Assembly: GCF_918698245.1 (NCBI RefSeq) | Contig: NZ_CAKKMS010000002.1 | Span: forward strand, 310,001-374,000 | Origin: Pedobacter sp. Bi126 | GTDB taxonomy: Bacteria; Bacteroidota; Bacteroidia; Sphingobacteriales; Sphingobacteriaceae | Reading direction: 5' to 3' | DNA: 64,000 nucleotides | In this document: in pieces, positions 41,445-50,854 of the stretch | Position numbering within the stretch: the stretch's first letter is position 1 | How the letters are laid out: every line of letters begins with the position of its first letter | Position numbers and translations under genes: made by a program | Notes under the pieces: model-generated | Told to the model about the DNA's origin: nothing | Seen by the model: only the letters and a program-made list of their open reading frames with translations | Databases searched by the model: none

Positions 41445-42527
41445 ATGGATTCGAAGAACAGATACAGGGCCGAAGATTTACTTTCAGGGCGTATACCCCA
41501 GGAGGAAGAGAACCACATTTCCGATAGTGAACGCGAACTGGCAGATGAGATTAAGATAGCCGTTAAAAGTGCAGGGCAGGAAAAACTGGAACCATTGGAA
41601 GCGGCTGCGCTTTGGGAGAAAATAGCAGAAAGGACCACACTTAAGACTAAAAGATTCGCACTTAAACCCTATTTACAGATAGCCGCAATGCTGTTGGTTG
41701 CGTTTGGAATCGGATTTTGGCAGTACAGCAAAAATACACCCACTCATAGGCTGATGGAATTTGCGGCGCAGAATCTGAATAAAAAAAGTCCTGATCAGAT
41801 AATAGAACGCTCAAAAGCTAAAACGGGTAAAGTTACCGATATATCCTTGCACGATGATATCATTACTACAAACGATTATAACACAGTGGTGGTTGGCGAA
41901 GGCAGGCGTTCTGCCGTTAGTCTTCCTGATGGCACAAAAGTATGGTTAAACTCAGGCTCAAAACTAATCTACCCGATAACCTTTCAAGGCGATACCAGAG
42001 AAGTATATCTGGAGGGCGAAGGTTATTTTGATGTTAGCCACGATAAACTACATCCTTTCTTTGTAAGGGCAAAAAATATGGAAATAAAGGTTTTGGGAAC
42101 AGAATTTTATGTGAGTTCCAATACTAAAAGCGATCAGAATTATGCTGTATTGGTTCAGGGCAGTATCGCCTTTTCTACAGGCAGCTGGTTAAACAGGGTA
42201 GAAAAGAAATTGGTGCCCGGACAACAGGTCAGCATTGATGCTAAAAGTAACAACGTTCATATTTCGCAGGTTAAAACTGCCGAATTCGAAGCCTGGAAAG
42301 CAGGTTATGTGGATATGCAGAGCGAACCACTTAATGAAATTATACAACGCATAGCCAGATATTACCATATCGAAATTAGCATAGGCGGATTGGACCTTTC
42401 GGGAGAGCGATTCTCTGGAAGACTCGACCTGCAGCGCAGCGTGGCTGATGTGATACAAACCTTATGTTTAGGTACACCATATACCTACAATGATAGCGAA
42501 AGGAGGTTGGAACTGAAAAAACGCTAA
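41445..42527 (+). CDS. FecR-family anti-sigma factor
   Basis: A 360-residue inner-membrane regulator. Residues 1-75 are the cytoplasmic sigma-binding part; a single membrane helix is at about 80-98 (LQIAAMLLVAFGIGFW). The periplasmic FecR domain (VVVGEGRRSAVSLPDGTKVWLNSGSKLIYP, REVYLEGEGYFDVSHD) and a C-terminal STN-contacting domain (LNEIIQRIARYYHIEI) follow. It should hold the upstream sigma factor inactive until the N-terminal domain of the SusC-like receptor signals. It lies 90 nt after the sigma gene. Confidence 0.93.
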   Translation: MDSKNRYRAEDLLSGRIPQEEENHISDSERELADEIKIAVKSAGQEKLEPLEAAALWEKIAERTTLKTKRFALKPYLQIAAMLLVAFGIGFWQYSKNTPTHRLMEFAAQNLNKKSPDQIIERSKAKTGKVTDISLHDDIITTNDYNTVVVGEGRRSAVSLPDGTKVWLNSGSKLIYPITFQGDTREVYLEGEGYFDVSHDKLHPFFVRAKNMEIKVLGTEFYVSSNTKSDQNYAVLVQGSIAFSTGSWLNRVEKKLVPGQQVSIDAKSNNVHISQVKTAEFEAWKAGYVDMQSEPLNEIIQRIARYYHIEISIGGLDLSGERFSGRLDLQRSVADVIQTLCLGTPYTYNDSERRLELKKR

Positions 42528-42541
42528 CCAACTTGATAAAA

Positions 42542-42567
42542 AAAGGAGATGCGGCAACATCTCCTTC
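42542..42567 (+). terminator. Hairpin between fecR and susC
   Basis: Perfect AAGGAGATG / CATCTCCTT stem with a 6-nt loop, 15 nt after the fecR stop. It may attenuate regulator read-through or mark separate expression of the transporter genes. Confidence 0.55.
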
Positions 42568-42612
42568 AAACAATAACCAATTCAAGCTATTATTTAACTC
42601 ATTAACAAAAAT

Positions 42613-45600
42613 ATGAAAAAACTTCATGTATGTGAACCTCATGCACGCTATTTCAGGCTCAAAACTAAAATAATAAGAACTATGAAAGTAACGATGGTTT
42701 TATTATGGATAGGAATGATGAGCGCTTATGCCAGTACCAGTGCCCAGGAAAAGATGGATATAGACCTCCTTAAGGGCAATCTGCCACAGTTATTCCAGCA
42801 GATCCAGAAGCAGAGCAATTATCAGATTATTTATAAAGACGATTTCATCAAACTCAACCGATACGAAGAACTTAACCTGAAGCTGAACAATAAGACCTTA
42901 AAAGAAATCCTCGACCTTGCGCTAAGAGATAGCGGCCTAACTTATGCAATATCAGGCAGGCAGGTAGTTATCCTCTCAAAAGAAAGAAGTGAAAGTATAC
43001 CTCAGGATAGTTTACTCACCTTACGGGGACGTGTATACGATACCCACGAACCACCAGGGGTATTACCTGGGGTAAGCATCCGGATAAAGGGCTCTACTAT
43101 TGGAACGAGCACCGATGGAGATGGATATTTTACTATAAAGGCCAAAAAAGGAGATGTTTTGGTCTTTTCGATGGTCAGCTTCTCTAGTTTTGAATACACC
43201 GTGGTAAAGGCCGATCGGAGCCTTAACTTATCATTAAAAGAGAATGTTTCTGCCCTTAACGAAGTGGTAGTGGTTGGCCTTAACGAGCAGCAGAAAAAAC
43301 ATATTGCCAGCTCTATTGCTTCATTGAACGTTAAATCGAATATTGAGGGGAAACCCATTACCACGCTCTCACAATCGTTACAGGGCGGGGTTACAGGGAT
43401 AAATGTAACCCAATCATCTGGTCTTCCTGGAGGAGATGCTGCGGCGATCAAAATCAGGGGAATAAGTACATTAGGCAACTCCGATCCATTGGTGCTTGTA
43501 GATGGTATACCGATGGATATGAACCATATCGATCCGGTTACTGTTGAGAGTGTTACGGTGCTTAAAGATGCTGCTGCCGCATCCAGCTATGGTTCTCGTG
43601 GCGCAAACGGGGTAATCGTGGTGACTACCAAACGTGGTGTACCCGGAAAAGTATCCTTAGTTTATGACGGTTATTATGGTGTACAGCATGCCTCAGCGCT
43701 ACCAGCCACGGTTGATGCACCTACTTATATGCGCATGTATAATGAGGCTAGTTACAATAACAATCCCACCAATGCATTACCTTTTACGCAAGAACAGATT
43801 GATAATACGCGTAATGGGATGGATCCGGTAGCCAATAACGGAAAGGCTTTTGCCAATACCAATTGGTTGGATATGCTGATAGATGATGCAGCGCCCATTA
43901 CGAGTAGTTCACTATCGCTCAGTGGAGGAAGTAGTATCGCCCGTTTTGCCCTTACCGGCAATTATACTTACCAGAAAGGCATTATTCCGCTAAGTAATAT
44001 GAAACGTTTCAATATCCGCGCAAATACCACCATATCGCTAAGTGATAAGTTTCAGGTTAACCTGGATCTGCTTGCCATCAAAAGAGATACCCAGCAGCCC
44101 AATAGAATCAGTGCAACCGGCAATACTGGAAACAGGCTTCTGGAGGATATGTACCGTGTACCGCCAACCATTATCCCCAGATTTCCTGAAAAGGATGGAA
44201 GGACATTCTATGGCCAATATGTTGATATCGTAAATCCACTGGCTTATGCAGAAGTGGGCGGCAAAAGGGCCGCAGAGTTTGGGCAAACCAGTATTAACCT
44301 TCAGCCCAAATGGGAGATGTTCAGAAACTTTAACCTGAAAGGACAGTTTAGTTTTCGCCTGAACAGCGACGTAACACGCGATACCAGAGAGAACTTTAAT
44401 CACTTCGATTACTTTACAGGCAACCTGCTGCGTACGTGGGCTTTACAACGGGCTACCACCATGGCAAGGACTACTTACTATTATGCTGGTTTAACAGCAG
44501 ATTACACGCTTGACTGGGGTGACCACAGGCTATTTGCACTTGGTGGCTATTCTCAGGAAGAAACCAACAGTGGTGCGTGGGAGGTATTCTCCATCATGTC
44601 GGGTTATGCAAAATTAAATTATGCTTACAAAGACAAGTACTTGCTGGAGGGAACAATCCGTACCGATGGCTCTTCCCGGTTTGGTCCCGGAAATAAGTTT
44701 GGTGTATTTCCTTCTGTTGCACTCGGCTGGAACCTCCACAATGAGAACTTCCTTAAAGAAAGCAGTTTGATCAACAATTTCAAGATCCGGGCCTCATACG
44801 GTAAGCTTGGTAACGATAACATAGGTTTGTACCGTTATCAAACGCTGATCAACAATTCCAGCGGGGTAGAAACCACCTATGGTAATCCGGATATTACCTG
44901 GGAATCAGTAAATATGCTCGATCTTGGTTTGGATGTAGGACTTTTTAAAGACAATAAACTCGAATTGACTTTCGATTATTATAATAAACTCACTAAGGAT
45001 ATTATCCTTAACCCAACCCTTCCTCTGGTTGGTGGTTTCGAATCTGATGTTCCTGTAAATGCAGGCGAGGTAAGGAACAGCGGTTGGGAGTTATCAATGA
45101 ACTACAACGACAGGCTTGGGCAGGATTTTAATATTTCGTTCAGACCAGGACTATCGTATAATAAAAACGAAGTTCGCAAACTTCAAGGTGGCGATATCAT
45201 TACCACTACAACAATATCAAGAGTTGGTGGGCCTATTAATGGTATTTTTGGCTACCGTACAAACGGCTTATTGCAGGCGAGTGATTTTGATGCCGCTGGA
45301 AAACCCATAATACCAGTCCTGCCCAATTCAAAACCAGGTGATATCCGATATCTGGATATCGACGGAGATAAGGTAATCGGTTTGGGCGATCAAGGGCTTA
45401 TCGGTAACCCTATACCGGAACTTACCTATTTTGCCAATTTCCGCATTGCCTATAAGAATTTCGATCTGGAAGCGCTCGTACAGGGAACGGGAAAATCAGA
45501 TGCAGTGCTATACGGTATGTTTGCCTATCCATTCGACTTTAGTGCTGATGGAGGGGTGCCAACAACATATTATGCTGATAATTACTGGACACCACAGCAT

Positions 45601-45891
45601 ACAGACGCCCGTTTCCCTAGGCTGAACATTGCACCGGCCAACAACAAGGTATCTTCCGATTTCTGGTTCCAGAACGGGTCTTACCTAAGGGTGAAATACC
45701 TTCAGCTTGGCTATAGTTTTCAGGCGCCACTGGTAAAAAAGCTAGGTGTAAATTCCATAAGGGCTTATTTCAATGCCCAGAACCCTTTCACCTTCACTTC
45801 TGTTAAGATTACCGATCCGGAGAGCAGGGGATACCAATGGACCTATGGACTGGTAAAACTTTATACTATTGGACTTAGCATTAAATTCTAA
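42613..45891 (+). CDS. SusC/RagA-type TonB-dependent outer-membrane transporter
   Basis: A 1092-residue receptor. After a long signal region (the second methionine at about residue 24 starts the hydrophobic MKVTMVLLWIGMM) comes an STN signalling domain (GNLPQLFQQIQKQSNYQIIYKDD). Then a carboxypeptidase-like domain (LRGRVYDTHEPPGVLPGVSI), the plug (KDAAAASSYGSRGANGVIVVTTKRG, the SusC signature) and the beta-barrel ending in an aromatic strand (YTIGLSIKF). The STN domain matches the FecI/FecR pair upstream. Substrate unknown: no glycosidase is in the same operon, so it may be a peptide, glycan or other oligomer. Confidence 0.96.
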   Translation: MKKLHVCEPHARYFRLKTKIIRTMKVTMVLLWIGMMSAYASTSAQEKMDIDLLKGNLPQLFQQIQKQSNYQIIYKDDFIKLNRYEELNLKLNNKTLKEILDLALRDSGLTYAISGRQVVILSKERSESIPQDSLLTLRGRVYDTHEPPGVLPGVSIRIKGSTIGTSTDGDGYFTIKAKKGDVLVFSMVSFSSFEYTVVKADRSLNLSLKENVSALNEVVVVGLNEQQKKHIASSIASLNVKSNIEGKPITTLSQSLQGGVTGINVTQSSGLPGGDAAAIKIRGISTLGNSDPLVLVDGIPMDMNHIDPVTVESVTVLKDAAAASSYGSRGANGVIVVTTKRGVPGKVSLVYDGYYGVQHASALPATVDAPTYMRMYNEASYNNNPTNALPFTQEQIDNTRNGMDPVANNGKAFANTNWLDMLIDDAAPITSSSLSLSGGSSIARFALTGNYTYQKGIIPLSNMKRFNIRANTTISLSDKFQVNLDLLAIKRDTQQPNRISATGNTGNRLLEDMYRVPPTIIPRFPEKDGRTFYGQYVDIVNPLAYAEVGGKRAAEFGQTSINLQPKWEMFRNFNLKGQFSFRLNSDVTRDTRENFNHFDYFTGNLLRTWALQRATTMARTTYYYAGLTADYTLDWGDHRLFALGGYSQEETNSGAWEVFSIMSGYAKLNYAYKDKYLLEGTIRTDGSSRFGPGNKFGVFPSVALGWNLHNENFLKESSLINNFKIRASYGKLGNDNIGLYRYQTLINNSSGVETTYGNPDITWESVNMLDLGLDVGLFKDNKLELTFDYYNKLTKDIILNPTLPLVGGFESDVPVNAGEVRNSGWELSMNYNDRLGQDFNISFRPGLSYNKNEVRKLQGGDIITTTTISRVGGPINGIFGYRTNGLLQASDFDAAGKPIIPVLPNSKPGDIRYLDIDGDKVIGLGDQGLIGNPIPELTYFANFRIAYKNFDLEALVQGTGKSDAVLYGMFAYPFDFSADGGVPTTYYADNYWTPQHTDARFPRLNIAPANNKVSSDFWFQNGSYLRVKYLQLGYSFQAPLVKKLGVNSIRAYFNAQNPFTFTSVKITDPESRGYQWTYGLVKLYTIGLSIKF

Positions 45892-45903
45892 CCTTTAAAG
45901 GAC

Positions 45904-47496
45904 ATGAAAAAGATATATTATTTATTCTTCTCTCTTCTGCTGATCATTTTCAGTGGATGTGAAAAATTCCTGACGCACGATAACCCGACAGATGTGGATG
46001 ATGAAACCTGGTGGAATACCGAAGCAAACATTACTGCCGCACTGAACTCAATCTATGCCGGAATTCCCGACGGATCATCTGGCAGACAATTGATGTTTTT
46101 GGATGCACTCAGCGATAATGCTGTAGCCAGACAGAGCCTTCGTGGCGATTACGAATCTTATGTAAAAGGCCTTCAAGGTGCCAATTGGGGTGTGGGAACA
46201 GGAATCTGGGATGACGATTACCGCGATATAAGAAGAGCAAACCGCTTTTTGGAAAATATTGATAGGGCTTATATGCCAGTTGAAAAACTAAAAAATCAGT
46301 ATCTGGCAGAGGCGAGGGCATTAAGAGCTTACTACCATATGGAGCTATCGATGTTTTTTGGCGGAATTACCATCATGAAACAATCGGTAACCCCTGCTGG
46401 AAGTTATCTTCCGAGGAGTACTGCAAAAGAAGTATACGATTTTGTGGTTTCTGAACTTACTGAATGCGCAAACAGCGGTGCTCTTCCTAATAAATATATA
46501 GATAATGTGGATCTTAAACGTATGTCGGCTGCTACTTGTTGGGGCTTGATATCTAAATTTGCATTATATAACAAGGATTATGAAAGGGCCAAAAATGCGG
46601 CCAAAAAGATTATCGATATGGGAGATTACAGCCTGCGTAAAAGTACCACAATAAAAACCAGCTATGCAGACCTGTTCCTTTATACTGGTGAGATTAACAA
46701 CGAACGTATCTTTTTTAGGGAGATTACCAGTGGAGGTAACCAATGGAATACCTTTGCGCCTCAGGGTACAGGTGGTAAAACTGTGGTATCGCCAACGGCA
46801 TCGATGGTTAACGCCTATGAAACTAAACAAGGAACAACTTTGGCAGAGCTTGGTCCCGATTCATTGGCTATATACACCAAAGAGCCAAACTATAAAAACA
46901 ACCGAGATCCTAGACTTATCGCTTCCGTTATCCTGCCCGGTAGTACTTATACTGGCGTGGTGCTGAAACCTTTTGAAGCTGGTCTTGATAAATTGGGAGA
47001 TCAGAACTCTACGGCAACAGGCTATTGGATAAATAAATACCTCGATCCGAAGGATAAGACAGGTACCAGAACTTTGGATTATATGATTATGCGTTACGCT
47101 GAAGTATTGTTAAACTATGTAGAGTGTCTGGTAGAACTTAATGATTATAGTAATCCCGATGTAGTTAAATACCTCAATGAAATCCGAAATAGGGCGGGTA
47201 TGCCTAATGTTAACACGGCGGTATACAATACTCAGGAAAAACTGCGGGAGTTGGTGAGGAGAGAGCGACGGGTTGAACTGGCTTTTGAAGGTGTGCGTTA
47301 TTACGATATCCGTAGATGGGAAATATTCGAACAGGTAATGAACGGTCAGGTTTATGGTGCTATAGATCCTGCAACCAATCAACCTGTAAATGTAGAGGTT
47401 AGGTCGGCAAAGGCCAACCGGGATATGGTATGGCCAATTCCGCAAAAGGAATTATTGGCTAATCCCCAGATGACCCAGAACCCTAACTATAACTAA
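45904..47496 (+). CDS. SusD/RagB-type surface lipoprotein
   Basis: A 530-residue outer-membrane ligand-binding lipoprotein partnered with the SusC protein 12 nt upstream. The lipobox is LLLIIFSGCEKFL (Cys at about residue 20). The body shows the TPR-like helical fold of the family (RRANRFLENIDRAYMP, YLAEARALRAYYHMELSMFFGG) and the C-terminal RagB motifs (RMPN-type YLNEIRNRAGMPNVN, RRERRVELAFEGVRYYDIRRW, PIPQKELLANPQMTQNPNY). It covers the transporter and captures the substrate at the cell surface. Confidence 0.96.
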   Translation: MKKIYYLFFSLLLIIFSGCEKFLTHDNPTDVDDETWWNTEANITAALNSIYAGIPDGSSGRQLMFLDALSDNAVARQSLRGDYESYVKGLQGANWGVGTGIWDDDYRDIRRANRFLENIDRAYMPVEKLKNQYLAEARALRAYYHMELSMFFGGITIMKQSVTPAGSYLPRSTAKEVYDFVVSELTECANSGALPNKYIDNVDLKRMSAATCWGLISKFALYNKDYERAKNAAKKIIDMGDYSLRKSTTIKTSYADLFLYTGEINNERIFFREITSGGNQWNTFAPQGTGGKTVVSPTASMVNAYETKQGTTLAELGPDSLAIYTKEPNYKNNRDPRLIASVILPGSTYTGVVLKPFEAGLDKLGDQNSTATGYWINKYLDPKDKTGTRTLDYMIMRYAEVLLNYVECLVELNDYSNPDVVKYLNEIRNRAGMPNVNTAVYNTQEKLRELVRRERRVELAFEGVRYYDIRRWEIFEQVMNGQVYGAIDPATNQPVNVEVRSAKANRDMVWPIPQKELLANPQMTQNPNYN

Positions 47497-47603
47497 GGTT
47501 TTGAAATTTAAAAGCGGTTGTATTATAAAGGTGAGATTTTAATCCTGAATGGTTCAGCTTTTTAGAAAAACATTGGGCTGACGGTGACAGGCTGCGAGAT
47601 ATT

Positions 47604-47642
47604 GTCATCTCGACCGCAGTATTCCAAAGGAATTTCTTTGGA
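47604..47642. repeat. GTCATCTCGACC dispersed element, second copy
   Basis: Begins GTCATCTCGACC and contains a near-palindrome CCAAAGGAATTTCTTTGG. The inverted right half of the element at 38756-38856 has the same order (GTCATCTCGACC, TTCCAAAGGAA, CCTTTGGA). Confidence 0.65.
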
Positions 47643-47665
47643 GGGCTTACAACAATGCTAATTTG

Positions 47666-47694
47666 AAGGCTTCTGGTATTATACCAGAAGCCTT
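47666..47694. terminator. Bidirectional terminator after susD
   Basis: AAGGCTTCTGGTAT is followed after one base by its exact reverse complement, then TTAATG. It sits between the convergent susD and HAD genes. Confidence 0.7.
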
Positions 47695-47771
47695 TAATGT
47701 TTAATTACAATCGTTTGCCCCGATTTGTATGTTAGCATATACCGTGGCAATTATTTAATCTTTTCAATTAT

Positions 47772-48461
47772 TTAGTTCTGCTTGGTTACCATAGCATAGA
47801 TTTCCATTAAATTGTTTATTACCGCGTCAGGTTTAGCTTTTTCTAATTGTTTCTGTGTATGTGCGCCTGTGGTAATGCCAATGTTTAAGCCGCAACCTGC
47901 ATTTTTACCTTCTTCAATATCAATACTTGAATCTCCAACCTTAACAACCGATTTACCATCGGTAAGACCATACTGTCTCATTGCCAATAAAATCATATCA
48001 GGTTCAGGCCTATTCTGGCTAACCTCAGAAGCAGTAATAAGTGTATCGAATTGGGTACCTGTTTTCCAGCCCAGTCTGCTCAGTATAGCCTCTGCAGTAA
48101 CCCTGTCGTAACCTGTATTAAGCACTAAAATTATACCTTCTTTCCGAAGTTTTTCAAAAAGTTCAATCGAACCTGGTTGAGGTAAAATTTCCTCAGTTTC
48201 GTATGCCAGTTTCAGTTTGCTGATAAATTCTTCATATATATCGAAAACCATGGCTTCATCAAAAGAACCTTCGTAAGTTTTAAGTACCGATCTGATTGCT
48301 TCTTTTTTTTCCTTTCCGGCTGCAACAGCAAGAACCTGATCAAGGGTATATGAAAAACCAGCGGCATTTATTGCATCCATTAGGGTTTTGTAAACTAGGT
48401 TGTTTTCGTTCACTGTAGTGCCAGCCATATCGAATACTACCATTTTAATTTCAGGGTACAT
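47772..48461 (-). CDS. PhnX-like (phosphonatase-like) HAD hydrolase
   Basis: A 229-residue HAD hydrolase. The nucleophile motif is VVFDMAGTTV (D11), with alanine in place of the usual second aspartate, as in phosphonoacetaldehyde hydrolase. Residues AAGKEKKEAI (K52) align with the Schiff-base lysine region of that enzyme, and the late motif KVGDSSIDIEEGKNAGC binds the metal. It fits the 'phosphonatase-like hydrolase' clade, whose substrate is unproven. No 2-aminoethylphosphonate transaminase or phosphonate transporter is in the window. An inverted repeat lies about 70 nt upstream. Confidence 0.85.
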   Translation of the reverse strand: MYPEIKMVVFDMAGTTVNENNLVYKTLMDAINAAGFSYTLDQVLAVAAGKEKKEAIRSVLKTYEGSFDEAMVFDIYEEFISKLKLAYETEEILPQPGSIELFEKLRKEGIILVLNTGYDRVTAEAILSRLGWKTGTQFDTLITASEVSQNRPEPDMILLAMRQYGLTDGKSVVKVGDSSIDIEEGKNAGCGLNIGITTGAHTQKQLEKAKPDAVINNLMEIYAMVTKQN

Positions 48462-48529
48462 CTGCTTTATATTAAATTGGATAAATTAATTTTTTGAACT
48501 TTATCGTCAAATATACCATCGGCATTTTT

Positions 48530-48547
48530 ACTAAACAAATGTTTAGT
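48530..48547. promoter_or_regulatory. Possible operator upstream of the HAD gene
   Basis: ACTAAAC-aaat-GTTTAGT is an 18-bp inverted repeat 69 nt upstream of the HAD start. Related words (ACATTTGTTTA, AGCTAAACATT) recur to about 48596. No regulator gene is next to it. Confidence 0.35.
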
Positions 48548-48872
48548 GATAGTTAACATTTAAATTAACATTTGTTTACTTTAGCTAAACATTAAAATCA
48601 TTTTTGCATTATTGTTTTTCGTCATTGAGAAAGGATGGAGCAGGCAGCCAGCATTAAATTAACAGAAAAAGATAAATACGAAAAATAGAATCCTGATTAG
48701 TTACGAATTTACGTTGCTCAAAGAAAGTATCCAGAAAAGCCACTTAACTTAAAAGGTTAACGGGGTGTTAATTGTAAAATCGAAATATCAAAATTACGTG
48801 GATAGTCTTGTGCATTCGCCAGTACGATTTACATGGATCGTTAAAATGATCTCTGGTTTTTTTAGCTATTGA
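48548..48872. other. Gap upstream of the HAD gene
   Basis: No supported gene. A 17-codon frame at about 48635 (MEQAASIKLTEKDKYEK) ends at once. The rest is AT-rich without hairpins. Confidence 0.4.
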
Positions 48873-49052
48873 TCATGTGATAATCAGTATGGTTTGTTTT
48901 AAATTATCAAGCTTAATATAAAAATGTTGTTCGTTTCTAAAATGATGCACTTCTATTCTTTTTATTCGTCCTGAATATGATTCGTATGTAATATAATCAC
49001 CCTCCCGAAGCGTTTGAAGCTCAGCACGGCTGGTCCATCTTTCTATTCTCAT
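48873..49052 (-). CDS. Small protein of 59 residues
   Basis: ATG at 49052 to TGA at 48873. The product is basic and hydrophilic (MRIERWTSRAELQTLREG, then YESYSGRIKRIEV and a beta-like HFYIKLDNLKQTILIIT) and could form a small SH3-like beta barrel. An AGGAGC lies about 15 nt upstream. It is too short for typical gene-length cut-offs, but the composition is protein-like. Unknown function. Confidence 0.45.
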   Translation of the reverse strand: MRIERWTSRAELQTLREGDYITYESYSGRIKRIEVHHFRNEQHFYIKLDNLKQTILIIT

Positions 49053-49447
49053 ATTTGTGATAAGCTGGCTCCTATAACAGGACCAACATTAAGGATTGCT
49101 GAAAGAGAGCGCCCTTTTTAACAGATTTTCGCCCGTTATTTGTCAGTATAGCTTTTATTTACTCACATAAAACATATGTTACGCATACATTAAAATGGTT
49201 TGTTTGGTGCAGTAAAATAGTCATCTAAAAAAAACGTTTTTTGTAATTCGGTAACTCGAATAACTTTATAAAAATCGAAATTCTGTCCACATGTTTTAAA
49301 TGTAGCTAATCATTAAAACAATATAATTGCTGGCAAGAATATACTTTTCTACAGCACAGCTTAAATAAATGTAAAGTAAATTGTTCGTCAATTGTGAAGT
49401 GCAATAAACCGTTAATTCCATAATTTGCATCTGATTAATTATTGGAT
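49053..49447. other. AT-rich gap without recognised features
   Basis: About 395 bp with no ORF of note; AT-rich, with poly-A and poly-T runs (for example near 49229). It probably contains the promoter of the lipoprotein gene that follows. Confidence 0.35.
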
Positions 49448-50077
49448 ATGAAAAATAAAATTTTGCCTTTTTTTGGGTTTATTTTATTCATTTGTTTTAG
49501 CTGTAACTCAACTAAGAATCTGACGGCTTCTCATGCTATCGGTAAAACTGCTGTTCAAATAAAGGACGGCAACCAGTTAATTGATTCACTTTTAGCCGAT
49601 CGGTTTAGTTACAACAAAGCACTGATTGATGATGGCTTTAATTCAAAAAAACAGCTTCCAATACCCACAGTAATCATTAATAATACTCCGCTCAAAACCA
49701 TATCTTTCAATGGCTTAGATTATTTAGTTAAGGGTGATAAAGTTGTTGACATTAAAGGGCTTAAGCTGTCTGCGTCAGCGCTGTCTATAATAACCGAAAA
49801 GTTATCAAACTTAGATCAGATTCAGTACAATTGTTGTGAAAAAGCAAACCTGGAATACCAACAGAAAAATCGCGATAAGAATGCCATTAAAACACTTGAT
49901 CGTCAGTATTTTGCAGCACTGAATACCTTAAAAAATATCATTTCAAGCATAGCCACCGAAGCCAGAAAACGGAATGCATCTGTATCGATAGAAATGTCGC
50001 TGGCCAAAATCAAGTTACCCGATATCATTAATCCTGATATGAAAACTAAACGTAATTATGTAGCCAAAATTGAATGA
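49448..50077 (+). CDS. Predicted lipoprotein, unknown function
   Basis: A 209-residue protein with a lipoprotein signal (MKNKILPFFGFILFICFSC, Cys at residue 19). The middle region (PTVIINNTPLKTISFNGLDYLVKGDKVVDIKGLKLSASALSII) looks beta-rich; the C-terminal part is a long helix. No family recognised. I use the ATG at 49448; a TTG two codons earlier is also in frame. Its stop is 2 nt from the stop of the convergent MaoC gene, so the two ends share almost no terminator space. Confidence 0.65.
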   Translation: MKNKILPFFGFILFICFSCNSTKNLTASHAIGKTAVQIKDGNQLIDSLLADRFSYNKALIDDGFNSKKQLPIPTVIINNTPLKTISFNGLDYLVKGDKVVDIKGLKLSASALSIITEKLSNLDQIQYNCCEKANLEYQQKNRDKNAIKTLDRQYFAALNTLKNIISSIATEARKRNASVSIEMSLAKIKLPDIINPDMKTKRNYVAKIE

Positions 50078-50079
50078 TA

Positions 50080-50538
50080 TCAGATGAAGTGGTACAAGAA
50101 TACAACATCACCCACATATGCTGGTTTCGGTTGGTCTTTAATCACAAGCGTTGCTTGAATCGTAACTTTAGTTATTCCCCTCAAATTGCTAATGCAATTT
50201 AATTTTGCTTTTAATTGCACTTCGCTATCCACTAAAACTGCCTGACCAAATTTAAAACGTTCAATACCATAATTGATTTCCATTTTAATATTACGTACAT
50301 CCGCAATCTGTTTCCATAAATAAGGAATTAAGGATAAGGTTAAATATCCATGTGCTATTGTTGCCTTAAATGGCCCTTCATTTTTAGCTTTTTCCGGATC
50401 GGTGTGTATCCATTGGTGATCTAAGGTTGCATCGGCAAATTTATTGATCTGTTCTTGGTCTATGGTATGCCATTGCGAAACACCTAGTTCTTTACCTAGA
50501 TGTGATTCATACTCTTCGAAATTATTAATCACCAACAT
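50080..50538 (-). CDS. MaoC-family (R)-enoyl-CoA hydratase-like protein
   Basis: A 152-residue hot-dog fold protein. The hydratase motif is present: FADATLDHQWIHTDPEKA (catalytic Asp and His) followed by GPFKATIAHGYLTLSLIPYL. Such proteins hydrate trans-2-enoyl-CoA in fatty-acid breakdown or storage-polymer routes. Cytoplasmic, monocistronic, convergent with the lipoprotein gene. Confidence 0.9.
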   Translation of the reverse strand: MLVINNFEEYESHLGKELGVSQWHTIDQEQINKFADATLDHQWIHTDPEKAKNEGPFKATIAHGYLTLSLIPYLWKQIADVRNIKMEINYGIERFKFGQAVLVDSEVQLKAKLNCISNLRGITKVTIQATLVIKDQPKPAYVGDVVFLYHFI

Positions 50539-50854
50539 ATATTCTGTTTATAAGATTAGTACTGTTTAAAACTCCTTTAGGCATAACAATCCTTCAGGTA
50601 TTATAGTTTTATTCAAGCTTTTGTATTCAATTATAATCATAATAACGGTGTATTTGCAGGATATGGTTGAAAATATTCAAAAGATTTTTCTGTCCATTTT
50701 GCATTGATTTATGAACAGCAAGTGCAGGTTGTTTATAATCAGCTAGATAAGTACTATCGCTGTTTACTCAAAATCGATTAAATTTTAAAAAAAAGAATTA
50801 ACTGGAAACGAAGGATGCTAACCAGGCCGATGGGCTAATAAATGGCGCTGGAAG

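Noticed and set aside
48635..48688. Remnant of a TetR-type regulator (MEQAASIKLTEKDKYEK)
   Set aside because: The frame stops after 17 codons and no helix-turn-helix follows in any frame.
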